A program made the position numbers and the translations under genes. Under the pieces are notes generated by a model that saw nothing but the letters and a program-made list of their open reading frames with translations, was not told the DNA's origin and searched no databases. From assembly GCA_946122785.1 (NCBI GenBank), contig CAMGYJ010000004.1, positions 60,396,679 to 60,460,678 on the forward strand: a DNA stretch of 64,000 nucleotides, written 5' to 3'. Of this stretch, positions 48,631-60,174 are shown piece after piece (positions within the stretch are counted from its first letter, which is position 1; each line of letters begins with the position of its first letter). Source of the stretch: Linum tenue. Lineage: Eukaryota; Streptophyta; Magnoliopsida; Malpighiales; Linaceae.

Positions 48631-48977
48631 AGGCTTATTTGTTTCTCAGTGGTACCCGTCTCCCAATTCAAAAAAAATGGTATCGAGTATTTCTTCATTT
48701 CTTAGCAAGATGCTAATTACTAGTTGATTCGAGATAGATTACACAGTTTTACACCCCTTGACTTGCGTCGTTTGACTTGGTTTGCACCGTCCTTGGAGCT
48801 ATGTTGTGTTAGCTTTGGTCTTGTTTTGGCATGTTTCAGATCTCGACAGGTAGAATTGGCACCGGATCGAAAGTCGGACAAAAGAGGGTGAAAAGGGAAC
48901 AAAATGGACAAAAGTACAAGGATCAGGACCAGGTGGGGATTATATCACGGGCAGCAACATTGACATCAACACCCAAA

Positions 48978-49226
48978 CCGTGAAAACTATACACTTCCGA
49001 GAGAGTTTGTGCAGCTCGTGGGCACTGTGAGGGTCACGGTCTGTCAACCATGATGTGAGCAGCCAACCTGTGAAGTTTGCAATCATGCATGAGCCTTCAT
49101 ACAGGTCGTGGGCGTTGTAGTTCTCACGATCTCTCAACCACGAAGTCAGCAACCAAACTGTGAAGTATGTTAATGAAACAACACATTCTGCTGAGTTCAC
49201 GATTTCATTGCGTACTTCACGGACGT
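48978..49226. repeat. Tandem repeat with a 90-bp unit, 2.8 copies
   Basis: Units start ccgtgaaaac, cctgtgaagtt and actgtgaagta, and share cgtgggc(a/g)(c/t)tgt and c(t/g)(c/g)tcaacca(t/c)ga. The pairs are diverged. A pyrimidine/purine-rich stretch and gagagag runs (49280-49380) follow, resembling an LTR or leader, but no second LTR was found. Confidence 0.65.
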
Positions 49227-49812
49227 AAAGTGAGACCGTGATATGAGCACTTGCAGGCTAATATAAAGGAGAGTGAGCTGAAATTGAAGGAGAGAGTTCT
49301 AGATAGAGAGAGTTAAGGGTTCTTCTACAAGTTTAGAGAGAGAAAGAAAAAATAACACTGTTTTGACTAAAGAAAAGGGGAAAACACTTATCCTCCCTCA
49401 CTCTCAACTTCATCGTGGACATTTTGGAGCCGTGATTATTAGGAATACGTTCGAATCATGAGTAGCGACTCAGACGAGGTAATTGTCCGTCAAAAATTTG
49501 AAAAAAAAATCAAGAAACCCCATTAAAGTAACAAATATGGCATTGAACCATGGGCAAACGAAAATTATCTTCATTTGGGTTCTTTTTGTGAGGTTTTTGT
49601 TTATTTCTATATTTTTGCTTTGATTTATGTTCATTCCATAAGATCATTTGTTGGTTTTTAGTCGACTACGGGTACTACAATAACATTTCTAGTGTTGTTA
49701 CAATAATAATAGGGTAAATACACAAAATATGACAAAATTAAAAATTGAATTAAAATCCAACAAACGATCAATTAACTGCTCCCCCACTCTCCGCTTCAAT
49801 GAATATGTTCTT

Positions 49813-50829
49813 CAAGAACTATACTAGAAGGCAAGGATATATAAGATTATTCCTAATCTATCTCTAGCACGTCACCGCAAGATAATAGTGTAAAGAGCAA
49901 CATCAATCTTGACTAACATACGTCAATCTTGAAGAACACGCCCCCTGCAATGTGATGGTGTAGAACACTAGAAATTCATCAAACTTGCAATTCATATGTT
50001 GCAATGAAACCCACTCGTCTTCAAAAGTTGACCAGAATCGAGATGAATTAATTAGTTTTTTAACAATACCAATAAACGCAAACTGGTGTAGAACACTAAA
50101 AATTCATCCAAATGGTCATTGTCGGAGAAGCATTCTTTGTTCCATACATGTGAAGAAGAGATGATTGGAGGTTGACCGTGGCTCCACCTTAAAAGCTCGT
50201 TATCATGAAAGAGCTGAAATTAACAGAAAAGAAAAAAAAATAATCGACCGACTGTAGAAGTCGGTTCTTTCATCCGAAGGCAGGCGGTAGTGGTCGAGCA
50301 ACGAAGCATCAAATATTCGCTGAGATTCCGACAACAAAAATCATATGTAAAGAAGGAATGATTTGGGGGGAAAAGTGTTAGACACTAAGACAATGGCATG
50401 CTTATGGCACTGCTGGGACGAGAGATAGGGATGGTGATTAGGATCATTATTATGAGAAAGAAAGAAAAAAAATAAAGCTTAAGGCTACGGGAATGTAAAA
50501 TAAACAAAGTGAAATCGATCAATCAGCGGAAAGCACAAGGAGACCGGGTGACTGAGGGCTCATTCCGTCGGCGAAAGAAAAACGAAGCTTTTAGGATTTC
50601 TGGATCGATAGACTGTTAAGCAAAGGCTCTGATACCATATAGCAGTTTTAAGAATAGTAACTTGTAACATGTATTATTATGAAACCACAAAAGGGTTTAC
50701 ATAAATTAGAAGACTTGGAAAATAAGTAAGAGAACGACAATAATTCCAATACTAGAAAGACACAAATATACTAAAAACTAAACTAGAAGGACAAGGAAAT
50801 ATAAGATTATTCTTAATCTATCTCTAACA
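49813..50829 (-). mobile_element. Small LTR retrotransposon remnant (TRIM-like)
   Basis: gctctgatacca at 50626-50637 is the reverse of TGGTATCAGAGC, the usual initiator-Met primer-binding site. To its right 50640-50829 would be the 5' LTR (minus orientation), starting TGTTAGAGATAGATTA. The first 57 or so bases of that LTR recur at 49813-49869. The second LTR is truncated. There is no gag-pol frame in the 750-bp interior. Confidence 0.55.
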
Positions 50830-52470
50830 TGGAGGAGTCAACTAGAAGTCGCTTAAGAAGCCCAAGATAAGCTCATATGAGAAGACTAGGCCCAAGCTGA
50901 AGAAAGAACGAGTCACGGCCCAACAACTGACCCAACCGTCGTTACCAAGGATACGTCAAGCCGCGCCCAAATTGCAAGGAGGAGTCATACAAGGTCAGAG
51001 GAACCCAGACCATGAGAAAAAGAGCGACGGTCACAACCGCCGTCAAACCCTAATCATGGTTGAAGAAGTTTATTTTCCCACAAAGTTTATGAGACTCCTT
51101 CCTAGTCGGTTTAGGGCATTTTAGGCAGGGATTTTTTCCTAGAAATAGTGGGCATAACCCATTTACTTGGTAAGGATGCACAAACACACAAATTCTTTGC
51201 ATACTCTGCATGAGTGATAGCCTTGGGAGAGTCTACAGTTAAGGAGATGTTGTCATCATCAATGGTGGACCTTATGTCTCTTCTATGAGCCTAGTCGAAA
51301 TTGCTTTCTAGTGATACCTCGTTGATGCTACACGAGTATAGAGGGAATAATCAACCATCTATGCTTCGAGTAGTATCAAATACTTAATTGTTAGATCATC
51401 GATGCTATAGACTATGATTATAGTTCGTAGAAGTCCACAATTAATCATATGATATCCCAACTTCCTTGTTCTTCGAGTAGTATCAATACTCGAGGAATAC
51501 GACCCTAGGGCACCATATGATTTTATCCCTTATTCTACATAAACAAACATAGTTGACATTTGCAAATTTAGTCGCCTATGATCCCACAATCTCATCTGTA
51601 ATGATCATTTTCACTACACCACCTCGCAGATAAAGATTTGTGCTAATGTTGGCCTCTTTGTTATGCCTGATTTTTGTACAAGATAAAAGGTTTTGCTATT
51701 AAATTATTTTGATTCTATATTTTTCTGACATCTCAAAATGAATCACCCATGATTCCATGTCAGCTTCCATGCCATCATAGTTTTCCAGCTCAGAGTCCAC
51801 TGACGTTTGACCGGACAGAAAGTTGATGATTTGGCTATTATATTGTTTTTTTGAAATATTTGGCTATTATTTTGTTTAAACGGAAAAATTTGGCTATTAC
51901 ATTGTATTTACCTCATTTTATTATAAAATGATTAATATTAATCAGTGAGATTTTACTAATGTGACACTAAATGAGTGTCAACGAACGAGGATATATATAA
52001 TAGAAATATATTAACCATCATCTACCGCCTTTCACCACCACGATATATGATGGTATATTTGGTCCTTAATTTTTCCAGAAATACATCTAATTTTATTAAT
52101 CACTATGATCTCGTTCCTTTTGTGCAAAAGTTTTCAAAATTTTAGTAAAAAACGAAGCTGATATAGAGTGGTACACCTAGGTAAAAAATAGTCAAATTTT
52201 ATTTTTTAATATTTTGTATGATGATTTGAGAGTGGCATGGTGCGTTGATTGTTAGTCAACACTCGGCTTTGGCCAAATAAGTACTTTTTTGTAATAATTT
52301 TGGCCACGATATTAATTAGCAAAAAGATTGATCAGTATGTTAAAAAAGGGTAAATTTCGAAGGATATGAAAAAATTAACCTTAAATTTTATTAAAAATGA
52401 CTCAAACCGAGGAATAACGAACAAAAAAAGACATATATTTTTATTTTTATTTTTTTGGTAGAACAAAACA
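50830..52470. other. Gene-free interval with transposon scraps
   Basis: Includes a repeated cttcgagtagtatcaa motif (about 51366 and 51473), half of a Mutator-type terminal repeat at 51815-51920 (ggctattatattgtttt...acattgtatttacc, as in 4350-4476) and an R1 copy (51985-52190). Confidence 0.5.
51985..52190. repeat. Dispersed repeat family R1, copy 3 (truncated)
   Basis: accatcatctacc, gatggtatatttggtc, cactatgatctcgttcctttt and gtgcaaaagttttcaaaatttta line up with 18350-18520 and 16730-16880. Confidence 0.6.
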
Positions 52471-55400
52471 TCTAGATAATAAATAAAAGCCGAATGATGA
52501 AAACTGTTGCTCCATTTCAAATTTCCTGCAACGAGAGTGATTATAGGAAGGACATTTTGGTCTTCACAATTGCTTATTTTCTTATTTATTTATTCATAAA
52601 AAAGCATGCACTGGGATTTGAACCTTGGTCTCTTTAAAAGCAAGCAAGGATCATAACCAATCACACTAAGTATATTTATTGTATCTATTTAAATTCAAAC
52701 ATACACGAACCTAAATTATGGAAATCATATGACTTTTTTAACGATTAGTTGGCCACTGAATCTCCCGTAAGTACTTATTTGGTGTTTTAATACTTTGATT
52801 ATTTTAGTTGTAGTTTAATACTTAATTTAAATTTCTATCTATTTTATAAATATACAATAACCCTAAAATTGCAGCCCAAATATCACTGGTTCGAATATTG
52901 CATATCGAATTGCAATATTAAACATGTAGAAGCAATATCGACTTCTTAAATTAATATTATTTTTCAGAATTACTATGGAGAAATTATATCTTTGTGCAAA
53001 CTATATGAGACTGGTTCTTTTAATGTTTTAGTCGGGATAACCGCTACATTTTAAACTTCTTTATAATCTGGCATGATTGGATCCAATGGTCATTATACAA
53101 GATTGTGTTTAATAGGGTGGCTCATTTCACCACTTTTTGGCGTGTTAATGAATTTGTAGGACAATGACAGGTCTACATCTACACTCATCACAATCTACAC
53201 ATCATATAAATGTGAAATGTGAAATGAGAAAAGAGGGATTCCATTTCAAATTTGATGCGTACAGAGCAATTTTTTAGGGGTAAATTTAGAAGATGCCAGT
53301 GCGGTCGGTCTGTTGAGCACGAAAGTAAAAATATATTTTCATTTAAACGGGCCCAAACTGTTATTTGGCCCACTAATCGTGCACCCATCGCCAATGCAGT
53401 CAAATTCGGGATTTTGATCGTAAAATCGTAAGATTTTAGGATTTTACTTAGGGATTCCGATCTTGATTTTACTATAAAATCGGTGGACCTTAAAATCGTT
53501 TAAAATCGGGACTAAAATCGTTAAAATCGTAAAATAGTACCGAAATCGGGATTTTGATCGTAAGAGAACAAAATAGGTGGTTTGAGCCAATTTAAAATAA
53601 GTATAACTGTTTAAGTGGAAAGGGCAATGGAATCTTCTCATATATTTTTCTATTAGAAAAATATTCAAAAATAATAAAAATAACCAAATTAGGGTTCGGT
53701 TAATCTCTTTCCCTTCACCCCATTTAACTTATTGGTAAAACACCTGTCCTAATATTGGAAGTATGTAAGAACTAACATCATTATTAACTAATTAATTTAT
53801 TAATGAATATATTTGTACCAAGCCACTAACATTACTTATTTTATTGGAGTTCAATTATTTTTAGTTTTAAATCATACTTAGTAGACGATGTCGAAATATT
53901 ACTTTGAGTTAAACAACCTAGACATAACATGAAAATAAGAGCCAAACCCATGAACTATATCCCTTCATCATGAATTATTTTGAGTTACACATTAAATAAC
54001 AATTAAAATAGTGATTTTGGAACATTAATCTTGAGAATTGTCTTATGGAAAAAAAATCTTCTGAATTATCATTTTAAATGCTATGTGTCTTTGTGATATT
54101 AATAATTTACCTTATTAATATTCTTATATGCTATGTTCTATATGGTACTTAAAATCCTACGATTTTACGATTCGATTATACGATTTTGATTTTACCCCAG
54201 TTTTCGATTTTAGGTAAAATCTCGATTTTAACTGCTTTGCCCATCGCAGCCTCTCCAAATCTTCCTATTCTTCTCGCCGGGTCATCTCCTCCACTACAAA
54301 ATATCTCCTCATGTACTCAAAGTTCTCACTGAAACCTAATATCTACAACTTAGGCGCAGAGGGAGCAACCGATGGATTGTAGCGACCCCCACTATTTTGA
54401 TAGCTAATCAAGAAGAGCGCGTTTGTTTAGTTGTATGGTGATTCACTTAATTAACAATTTTTATTCCGTTGACAGCCTCCTCTCCGCAATTTTATTGTGT
54501 TCATGAAGATCTGAAGGCGCAAGTGCAACAGGTCCACGGGTAAACAATATGTATAAAGCGTTGGCCAAATTGAATTGAGTCATTCTACTTGGAATATGAA
54601 GATTTTTGCTTAATTGCTTTGGTTCGTGATGCAACTATGTTATGTTTGAAGGTAGACCAACGCAAACAACAGCACAGCTCCAGGGCTATTCTGCACATTA
54701 GGTAGTTGAGGCATTAATTGATAATTATTTGGGATTATTCCTACAAGTACATAATTTGGAACGTGTCATTATATTGCATTGATTAATAGTTGTTTGAGAT
54801 TTTTCAAATGAGTGATTTGACATGTTAAACTCTCTTATTTTTGAAAACGGAGTCTTCGAAGTGGAATATGAAGATTTTGGATTAAGCTTGGTTTCGTAAC
54901 GCCCTTATGGGTGTTTATTCTCTAAAATGTAGCTGTCTTTCAAAGTGCCCGTTGCAAATGGCAAGTCAGGATACAACGATGGTACCGGTACACGTTTATA
55001 TCATTAGTAGGTAGCAGATTGTGTCCATTCTACTATATCATTTAGCTAAATACTTAGTTGTTCTTTTCAACTAAAAATTATGCTTAAATGCTGTGATTGG
55101 CCTCAGAAATGTATGTCTTTGCATTAACTGTTAATGATTGTGAGTTTTGGTTTAATGGTGAAAAGTCCATTTATTTAGAAGTCTAAATTGGGCAAACCTA
55201 TTGGACAATAGGAATGCCATACATTAGTGTCGTGGGAGGTTTGTTTGATGTCTCAGAGTGTTAGATTTTTAAGAAGGTTGTTTGTTGTGGCAGAGAGTCC
55301 CTAAAGCTAGCGAGGTATTCCTATGTGGGCTTTTTCTTTGTTTGACTTTTTCTCGTCTTTTTTCTTATCTCTTTTTCTATTTTTGGTTTTTGTGTGCTAC

Positions 55401-56941
55401 CTTCAGTTGCTACGTCTTCATTTGTGAGCCATCTATACTTTTCTTATTCAGTGCCTAAAAATCATATATACTCGGTTGCATAGTAGTTACTAATAGATAC
55501 ATTTATACCAATAGAGAGATTTTAAGTTTTTATCAGTTGTTAGTTTTAATATTTACTTACATTGGTTGTTTATGTAGTTTTCTTTGTAATATTTCTCATT
55601 ATACAACTAATTACTATGGCTACGTAGTTGTATAAGTGGGGGTTGGACATGATAGTTCTTAGAAGCATCAATACTTGAAGGTTATTATAATGACCAAATT
55701 CTAAAGTTATGGTTTGCCTTCAACTTGCTTGGAGCATTTCAATTATGCATCAATTGTTCTCTTCGTGTAGTTAACTCTCAGACAAATCGAAAATCTTGCT
55801 GATATGTGCTTGATTGTAGTTAAATTTAGGGTTCTACTGCATTGTTGCTTTACTCTTTTTTCGTGGTTGAGTCTGCTTCAAAAAATTTAGTTTGATTTTA
55901 GAAAATTTTGCTTCTGCATTCCTGTCTTGCCACCAACGCGTTCAATAGATGGAGACGGGAGAGGCGAAGGCTATTTTTGTGTTGTTGTTGCTGGTTTAGG
56001 GATCGGTTTGTGAAGAAGAGGGAGAAGAGAGGGGGAAAGGGAAATGCAGGAGAGGGGGATAACTCTTTTCTCCGACAAAAATGGAGTGAAGAAAGGAATT
56101 ATGATCAGTAGGAATTTGGTTATCTTACATAACGGTCTCTATTCTGTTTGAATTGAGCTTGAGAGGCAGTGATAAGGACGAGCTGCAACCAATTCTTAGT
56201 GAGAAGAGAGCTATGAACTGTGATCATGTCTTATTTCAAGTTAGAAGGTAGTTTCAGTATAAGGATTATTTAATTTGACAAGTTGTTTCGTCCATGATTC
56301 TTGGTAGTTTCAGTGCCATTCTAGCCAATGTTTAGTCTGTAATTTTTGAGAATTGATGTGCGAGTAATGACTTTCACTGAGCTTCAACTATTATGTGTGT
56401 ATTTATTGGCATGTGATAGAATTCTCTTTTCCTTTTCATTGAATTCATTTTCATACTCTAATTGTATTATTTGTACATACGCAAATCATGCTCTAGATGG
56501 CAACTCGCTGATATGGCTGGTGCAAGGAATGAAGCCATCATTAGAATTCAGACCGACAACGGGGAGGGATGCCCTGGACTAATTCAATGATGATTGATGA
56601 TGGTATAATAAAAACTGCAGTCTGCATCAGCACCAATTTCTAGGCCTAAGTAAAGGTATTCAACCCAGAACTCTGCTTAGCGCTAAAAATTGCCCTCACC
56701 CAACCTTGATTCTGTTTGACCCACTTCTGAAGAGTCAAGATATATGACTAATCCTCCCCGTTCGTATTTTCTTATTGACTCTTTCTGACCCTATAGGTTG
56801 GGGCGGGTCGGGAAGAATTGGATTAGTGGGTCGGTCCTAATCAAGTGGAATCCCAATCCCTTCACTCTCACTTGCTTTCTCTCCCATTCCACAAGTGGGT
56901 AACATACAGTAATCCGGTCAACGGGCCGGATAATAAGCTAG
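52471..56941 (+). mobile_element. Non-autonomous Helitron B (4.47 kb), inverted relative to A
   Basis: Begins TCTAGATAATAAATAAAAGC at 52471 after A52470 and ends with hairpin CCGGTC-AACG-GGCCGG, then ATAATAAG and CTAG at 56938-56941 before T56942. It is collinear with Helitron A over the full length, with only scattered substitutions and small indels, including the same nested MITE. No helicase or Rep. A small Arg-rich frame (55908-56111) and its twin in A are near-identical by recency, not by evident constraint. Confidence 0.92.
53392..54239. mobile_element. hAT-like MITE nested in Helitron B
   Basis: Same element as 31282-32136, with the same target duplication (cccatcgc at 53384-53391 and 54240-54247, reverse complement of the A copy). 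It was therefore already present before the Helitron copied itself. Confidence 0.9.
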
Positions 56942-57000
56942 TATCAATGTAAATTAGAATGAGGAATGAAATTTAACAATGTCGACGGATGTGGAACTTC

Positions 57001-57582
57001 TCAATAATGATAGACATAAATGTTGTACTCCACCACAGCATCCCCATTGGTCAAGTCTGAAACCCGGGTCCTGGCTTCAGCATAACCCCTAGCAAACCGG
57101 AAAGCTCCGGTCCCGCCGATCACCGGCAGCTCCTTAACCGGCGACAACACCGCGTTCCTCCCCATCACGGTGAGCGTGCTCCCGTTGAACTTCCCTTCCA
57201 CGAAAACGAAGTTCTGGGCCGTCAAGGCCGCAAATTCGCTGTGCGAGGCGAACCCATAGAACCCCTGGGCCCGGCCCACGATCTTGGAACTGGGCTCGAG
57301 CCCGACTGTAAGCAGATCGTCGAACATGTTGACCAAGCCGAAGAACGTTGACGAGTTGGTAGTGGGCCGGACGATTGGCACGGCTGTGGGGCTGGGCCTA
57401 CTTAGGATGTCGTGATAGTAGAAGTGGAGGTGGCTGAGCTTCTCTTTCCTGAGGCGGAGTTTCGCCGGCGACAGCAGCTGGGAGTAACCGTCGTCGGCAT
57501 TTGGTTCGGTCGCCGCCCTGATTGTGGCTGTGAGGAGGAGAAAGAGGAAAGAGGAAGAGGTCGTTAAGTGAGCTATGGCCAT
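57001..57582 (-). CDS. Dirigent protein
   Basis: Single-exon gene of 193 residues from the ATG at 57582 (context gccATGgc). An in-frame ATG at 57603 would add seven residues and spoil the signal-peptide start. Residues 1 to about 24 are a signal peptide (SSSFLFLLLTATIRA), so the product should go to the apoplast. The dirigent domain covers the rest: LHFYYHDIL, NSSTFFGLVNMFDDLLTVG, VGRAQGFYGFAS, FVFVEGKFNGSTLTVMGRN, ELPVIGGTGAFRFARGYA and VVEYNIYVYHY. Absence of introns and this length are normal for the family. Dirigent proteins guide stereoselective coupling of phenoxy radicals for lignans and lignin-like products; the substrate cannot be read from the sequence. A hAT MITE lies about 165 bp upstream. 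Confidence 0.95.
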   Translation of the reverse strand: MAIAHLTTSSSFLFLLLTATIRAATEPNADDGYSQLLSPAKLRLRKEKLSHLHFYYHDILSRPSPTAVPIVRPTTNSSTFFGLVNMFDDLLTVGLEPSSKIVGRAQGFYGFASHSEFAALTAQNFVFVEGKFNGSTLTVMGRNAVLSPVKELPVIGGTGAFRFARGYAEARTRVSDLTNGDAVVEYNIYVYHY

Positions 57583-57749
57583 GGCTTGTTTCTGAATTAC
57601 CAAATGGAAATGGAGAAAACAGGCGCTAGTGATAGAGATGCAAGAGCAATGATGGCGAGGCTGCTATTTGTACTGTCATTGCCCGCTTTGATGGCTTACG
57701 TCAGGTTCTTGTTGTATCCGACTATCCGTAACCAACCAAGTTCTTGTCG

Positions 57750-58347
57750 CAGGGATGGCAAAAATATTGGTAACCGTGGATATCCACTCGAATCGGGTAA
57801 GGTAAAACTCGAACCCGAAGCATTTTTCAAGGGTACGAGTAAAATCCGAACCCGAATATTGCGGGTAATGGGTGGGTATGATTTTCTCACTATCCAACCC
57901 GAGCCCGCCCGATTATATACATGCATATGTAACACGACCCAAAAAAGCCTCGCTTACGGGTATCTGAGCAATTTTTCCCGTTGCTTTTACAGATATAGAA
58001 ATAATCATTATTTTTCTCTAGAATATTTTATATTTAGCATATAAATATAATATTTTCATGAAATTATGTTGTTTTAATTAATTTTCTTCATTCTAGTGAA
58101 TTATTGTCGTACTTTTCCTCTTACATAATGTGAGTATACGTGTGAATGTTAACATATTGTTTAGAATTATAAGAAGAAATTATTACCCATGAATAACCGT
58201 GGATACCCGAAATTCGAACGGGTATGAACATGATTTTGATTTTTTACCCATTTCTCGTGTGAGTATGAATATAGATAAAACCCGAACTACATTAAACAAA
58301 ATATCGGATATGCACTATCCGCCCGACCCGACTCATTACCATCCCTA
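57750..58347. mobile_element. hAT-like MITE upstream of the dirigent gene
   Basis: Ends cagggatggcaa and ttaccatcccta, with a perfect 8-bp target duplication tcttgtcg (57742-57749, 58348-58355). The interior has GGGTAT/CCCGAA blocks. Related in its ends to 6876-7319. Confidence 0.92.
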
Positions 58348-58651
58348 TCTTGTCGTACCCATGTGTTGGGTTATCTTTCCTGTTTTGTCTACCGAGCAAG
58401 GTATTGGACAGTCGGACATATAAACCAATTCTTGCTTGGAATAAATCATGCATATGAGTGACTCTCTCTAATAAATTAATATAGAAGCCCAATTTGCTTC
58501 ACGATTTGAGGGCTCGAAATAGGAAGGAAACAAATAAGATGATTGATCAGCAGTGTAGTGCAGAAAGCGAGCCATTTGCTTCTGCAACAGTTATTGATAC
58601 GAGTAAAAGAATAAAGATGAAGCCGTCCGAGTTGTCGAATTCATAAACAAG

Positions 58652-59092
58652 TAGAGGGGGCAATTGGATCGGATTCGTGGATTGGATTGGTGGATCCATG
58701 GATCAAATGGATTGGTGGATTCATGGATTGGATCAAATGGATTGGTGGATTGATCCATGAATCCAAATGACATCCAAGGCTTGGACCAAAATGCAAAATT
58801 TGAAAAGTTTTGGTACTAAAATGTCATAATAAAATTTTTAGGTACCAAAATGTAATTTTCCAATGATATTTTTCGTATAAAAATATAAATTTTAGATACC
58901 AAAATGTAAAATATAAAAAATATAGGTACCAAATCATAATTTGCCATTTGGATCCATGGATTGATCCATGAATCCACCAATCCAATTGGATTTGGATCAA
59001 ATGGATTGGATTTAAATGGATTGGATTAGGTGGATAATTTAGTGGATGGGTTGGATTGGATTCATGGATTTGGATTCTAATTGCCACCTCTA
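58652..59092. mobile_element. hAT-like MITE with TAGAGGGGGCAATT ends
   Basis: tagagggggcaatt and aattgccacctcta form the inverted repeat. Flanks taaacaag and tagacaag (58644-58651, 59093-59100) are an 8-bp duplication with one mismatch. The interior is repetitive ggattggtggatc. Confidence 0.85.
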
Positions 59093-59169
59093 TAGACAAG
59101 AATATGTTTATCACGAAGTTCGGTCTAGTTTACTTTTTTCTACACGATCAATGCTTACGAGGATGGTTA

Positions 59170-59716
59170 GGAAAAATCCAATGCAAAACTCCAAAATTGG
59201 CGGTCTTCATTTCCAAATTTGGAGATTGATCCCTATTTTCTCTTTTTTTCTCCAATGCTTCAATCTTCATATTTGGAGATCTTAATTTTTGCAATTTTTC
59301 CCATTTACTTAAAAATGTATTTATCGAAGCCTTAATATAATTTGTTCATGTTAATTTTTGTATAGTTCGTCATCATTTTAAATACAAATTTTTTGATAGA
59401 ATTTTGTTAAAACACTTGAAAATTATGGACCTAATTTGGGTTTACACAAAACACTTGAAAATGATCGATCTAATTAAACTCCTAATTAAACATCAATTAA
59501 CCCCTAAAATCTTAAAAAGCAAAAGAAAAGCCACGTGACGGGCTTTGGTGAGTATCTATATTTGGGGGAACCCCCATTTCCACCCCCAAATTTGGGGATC
59601 CTTTTGCAGATCTCCCCCAAATATAAAGACTCCTCCATTTATAGAGATCCATTGGAGCCAACTTTTCCCCAAATATAGAGACTCCCCCATTTATAGAGAC
59701 TCCATTGGACTCGGCC
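59170..59716. mobile_element. PIF/Harbinger-like MITE
   Basis: Inverted ends ggaaaaatccaatg and cattggactcggcc, flanked by TTA on both sides (59167-59169, 59717-59719), the usual Harbinger target. The interior has repeated ccccaaatttgggg and ccatttatagagact blocks. Confidence 0.72.
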
Positions 59717-60174
59717 TTACAATGGGATTGTTAATTATAGGGACTATCTAGCAATCTCGTATGTCATAGGGTTTAGGGAGCAAACCACAATGAGCACTTC
59801 TCCTATGCTATAAAGTATTGGTCTTTTAATGTACAACTTAAAGATGTGACGTTCAATTATTTTTTTAAATAAAGAAATAACAAACCTAAATTCTGAAAGT
59901 CATATGACTATTCCACTATTTTTTACCTAGCCCACTAACTCTCCCATAAGTAATTTCCTTTGTGTTTGATATTGAAATTTCATATTTTGATTATTTCAAT
60001 TTGAGTTTCATAATAAATTTAATTTACGTATATCTTATAAATGGAGAATAATTTTAAAATTGAAATCTAAATATAGTTTATTAAAATATTGCATATTAAA
60101 TTTTAGTAGTGAATGTGTAGACGTGATGTAGAATTTTTTAACTTATTATTAATTATTAGAACTACCATGAAGCA

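Noticed and set aside
50626..50637. Possible tRNA gene
   Set aside because: Only the 12 bases complementary to the tRNA 3' end are present; there is no cloverleaf, and an LTR adjoins it.
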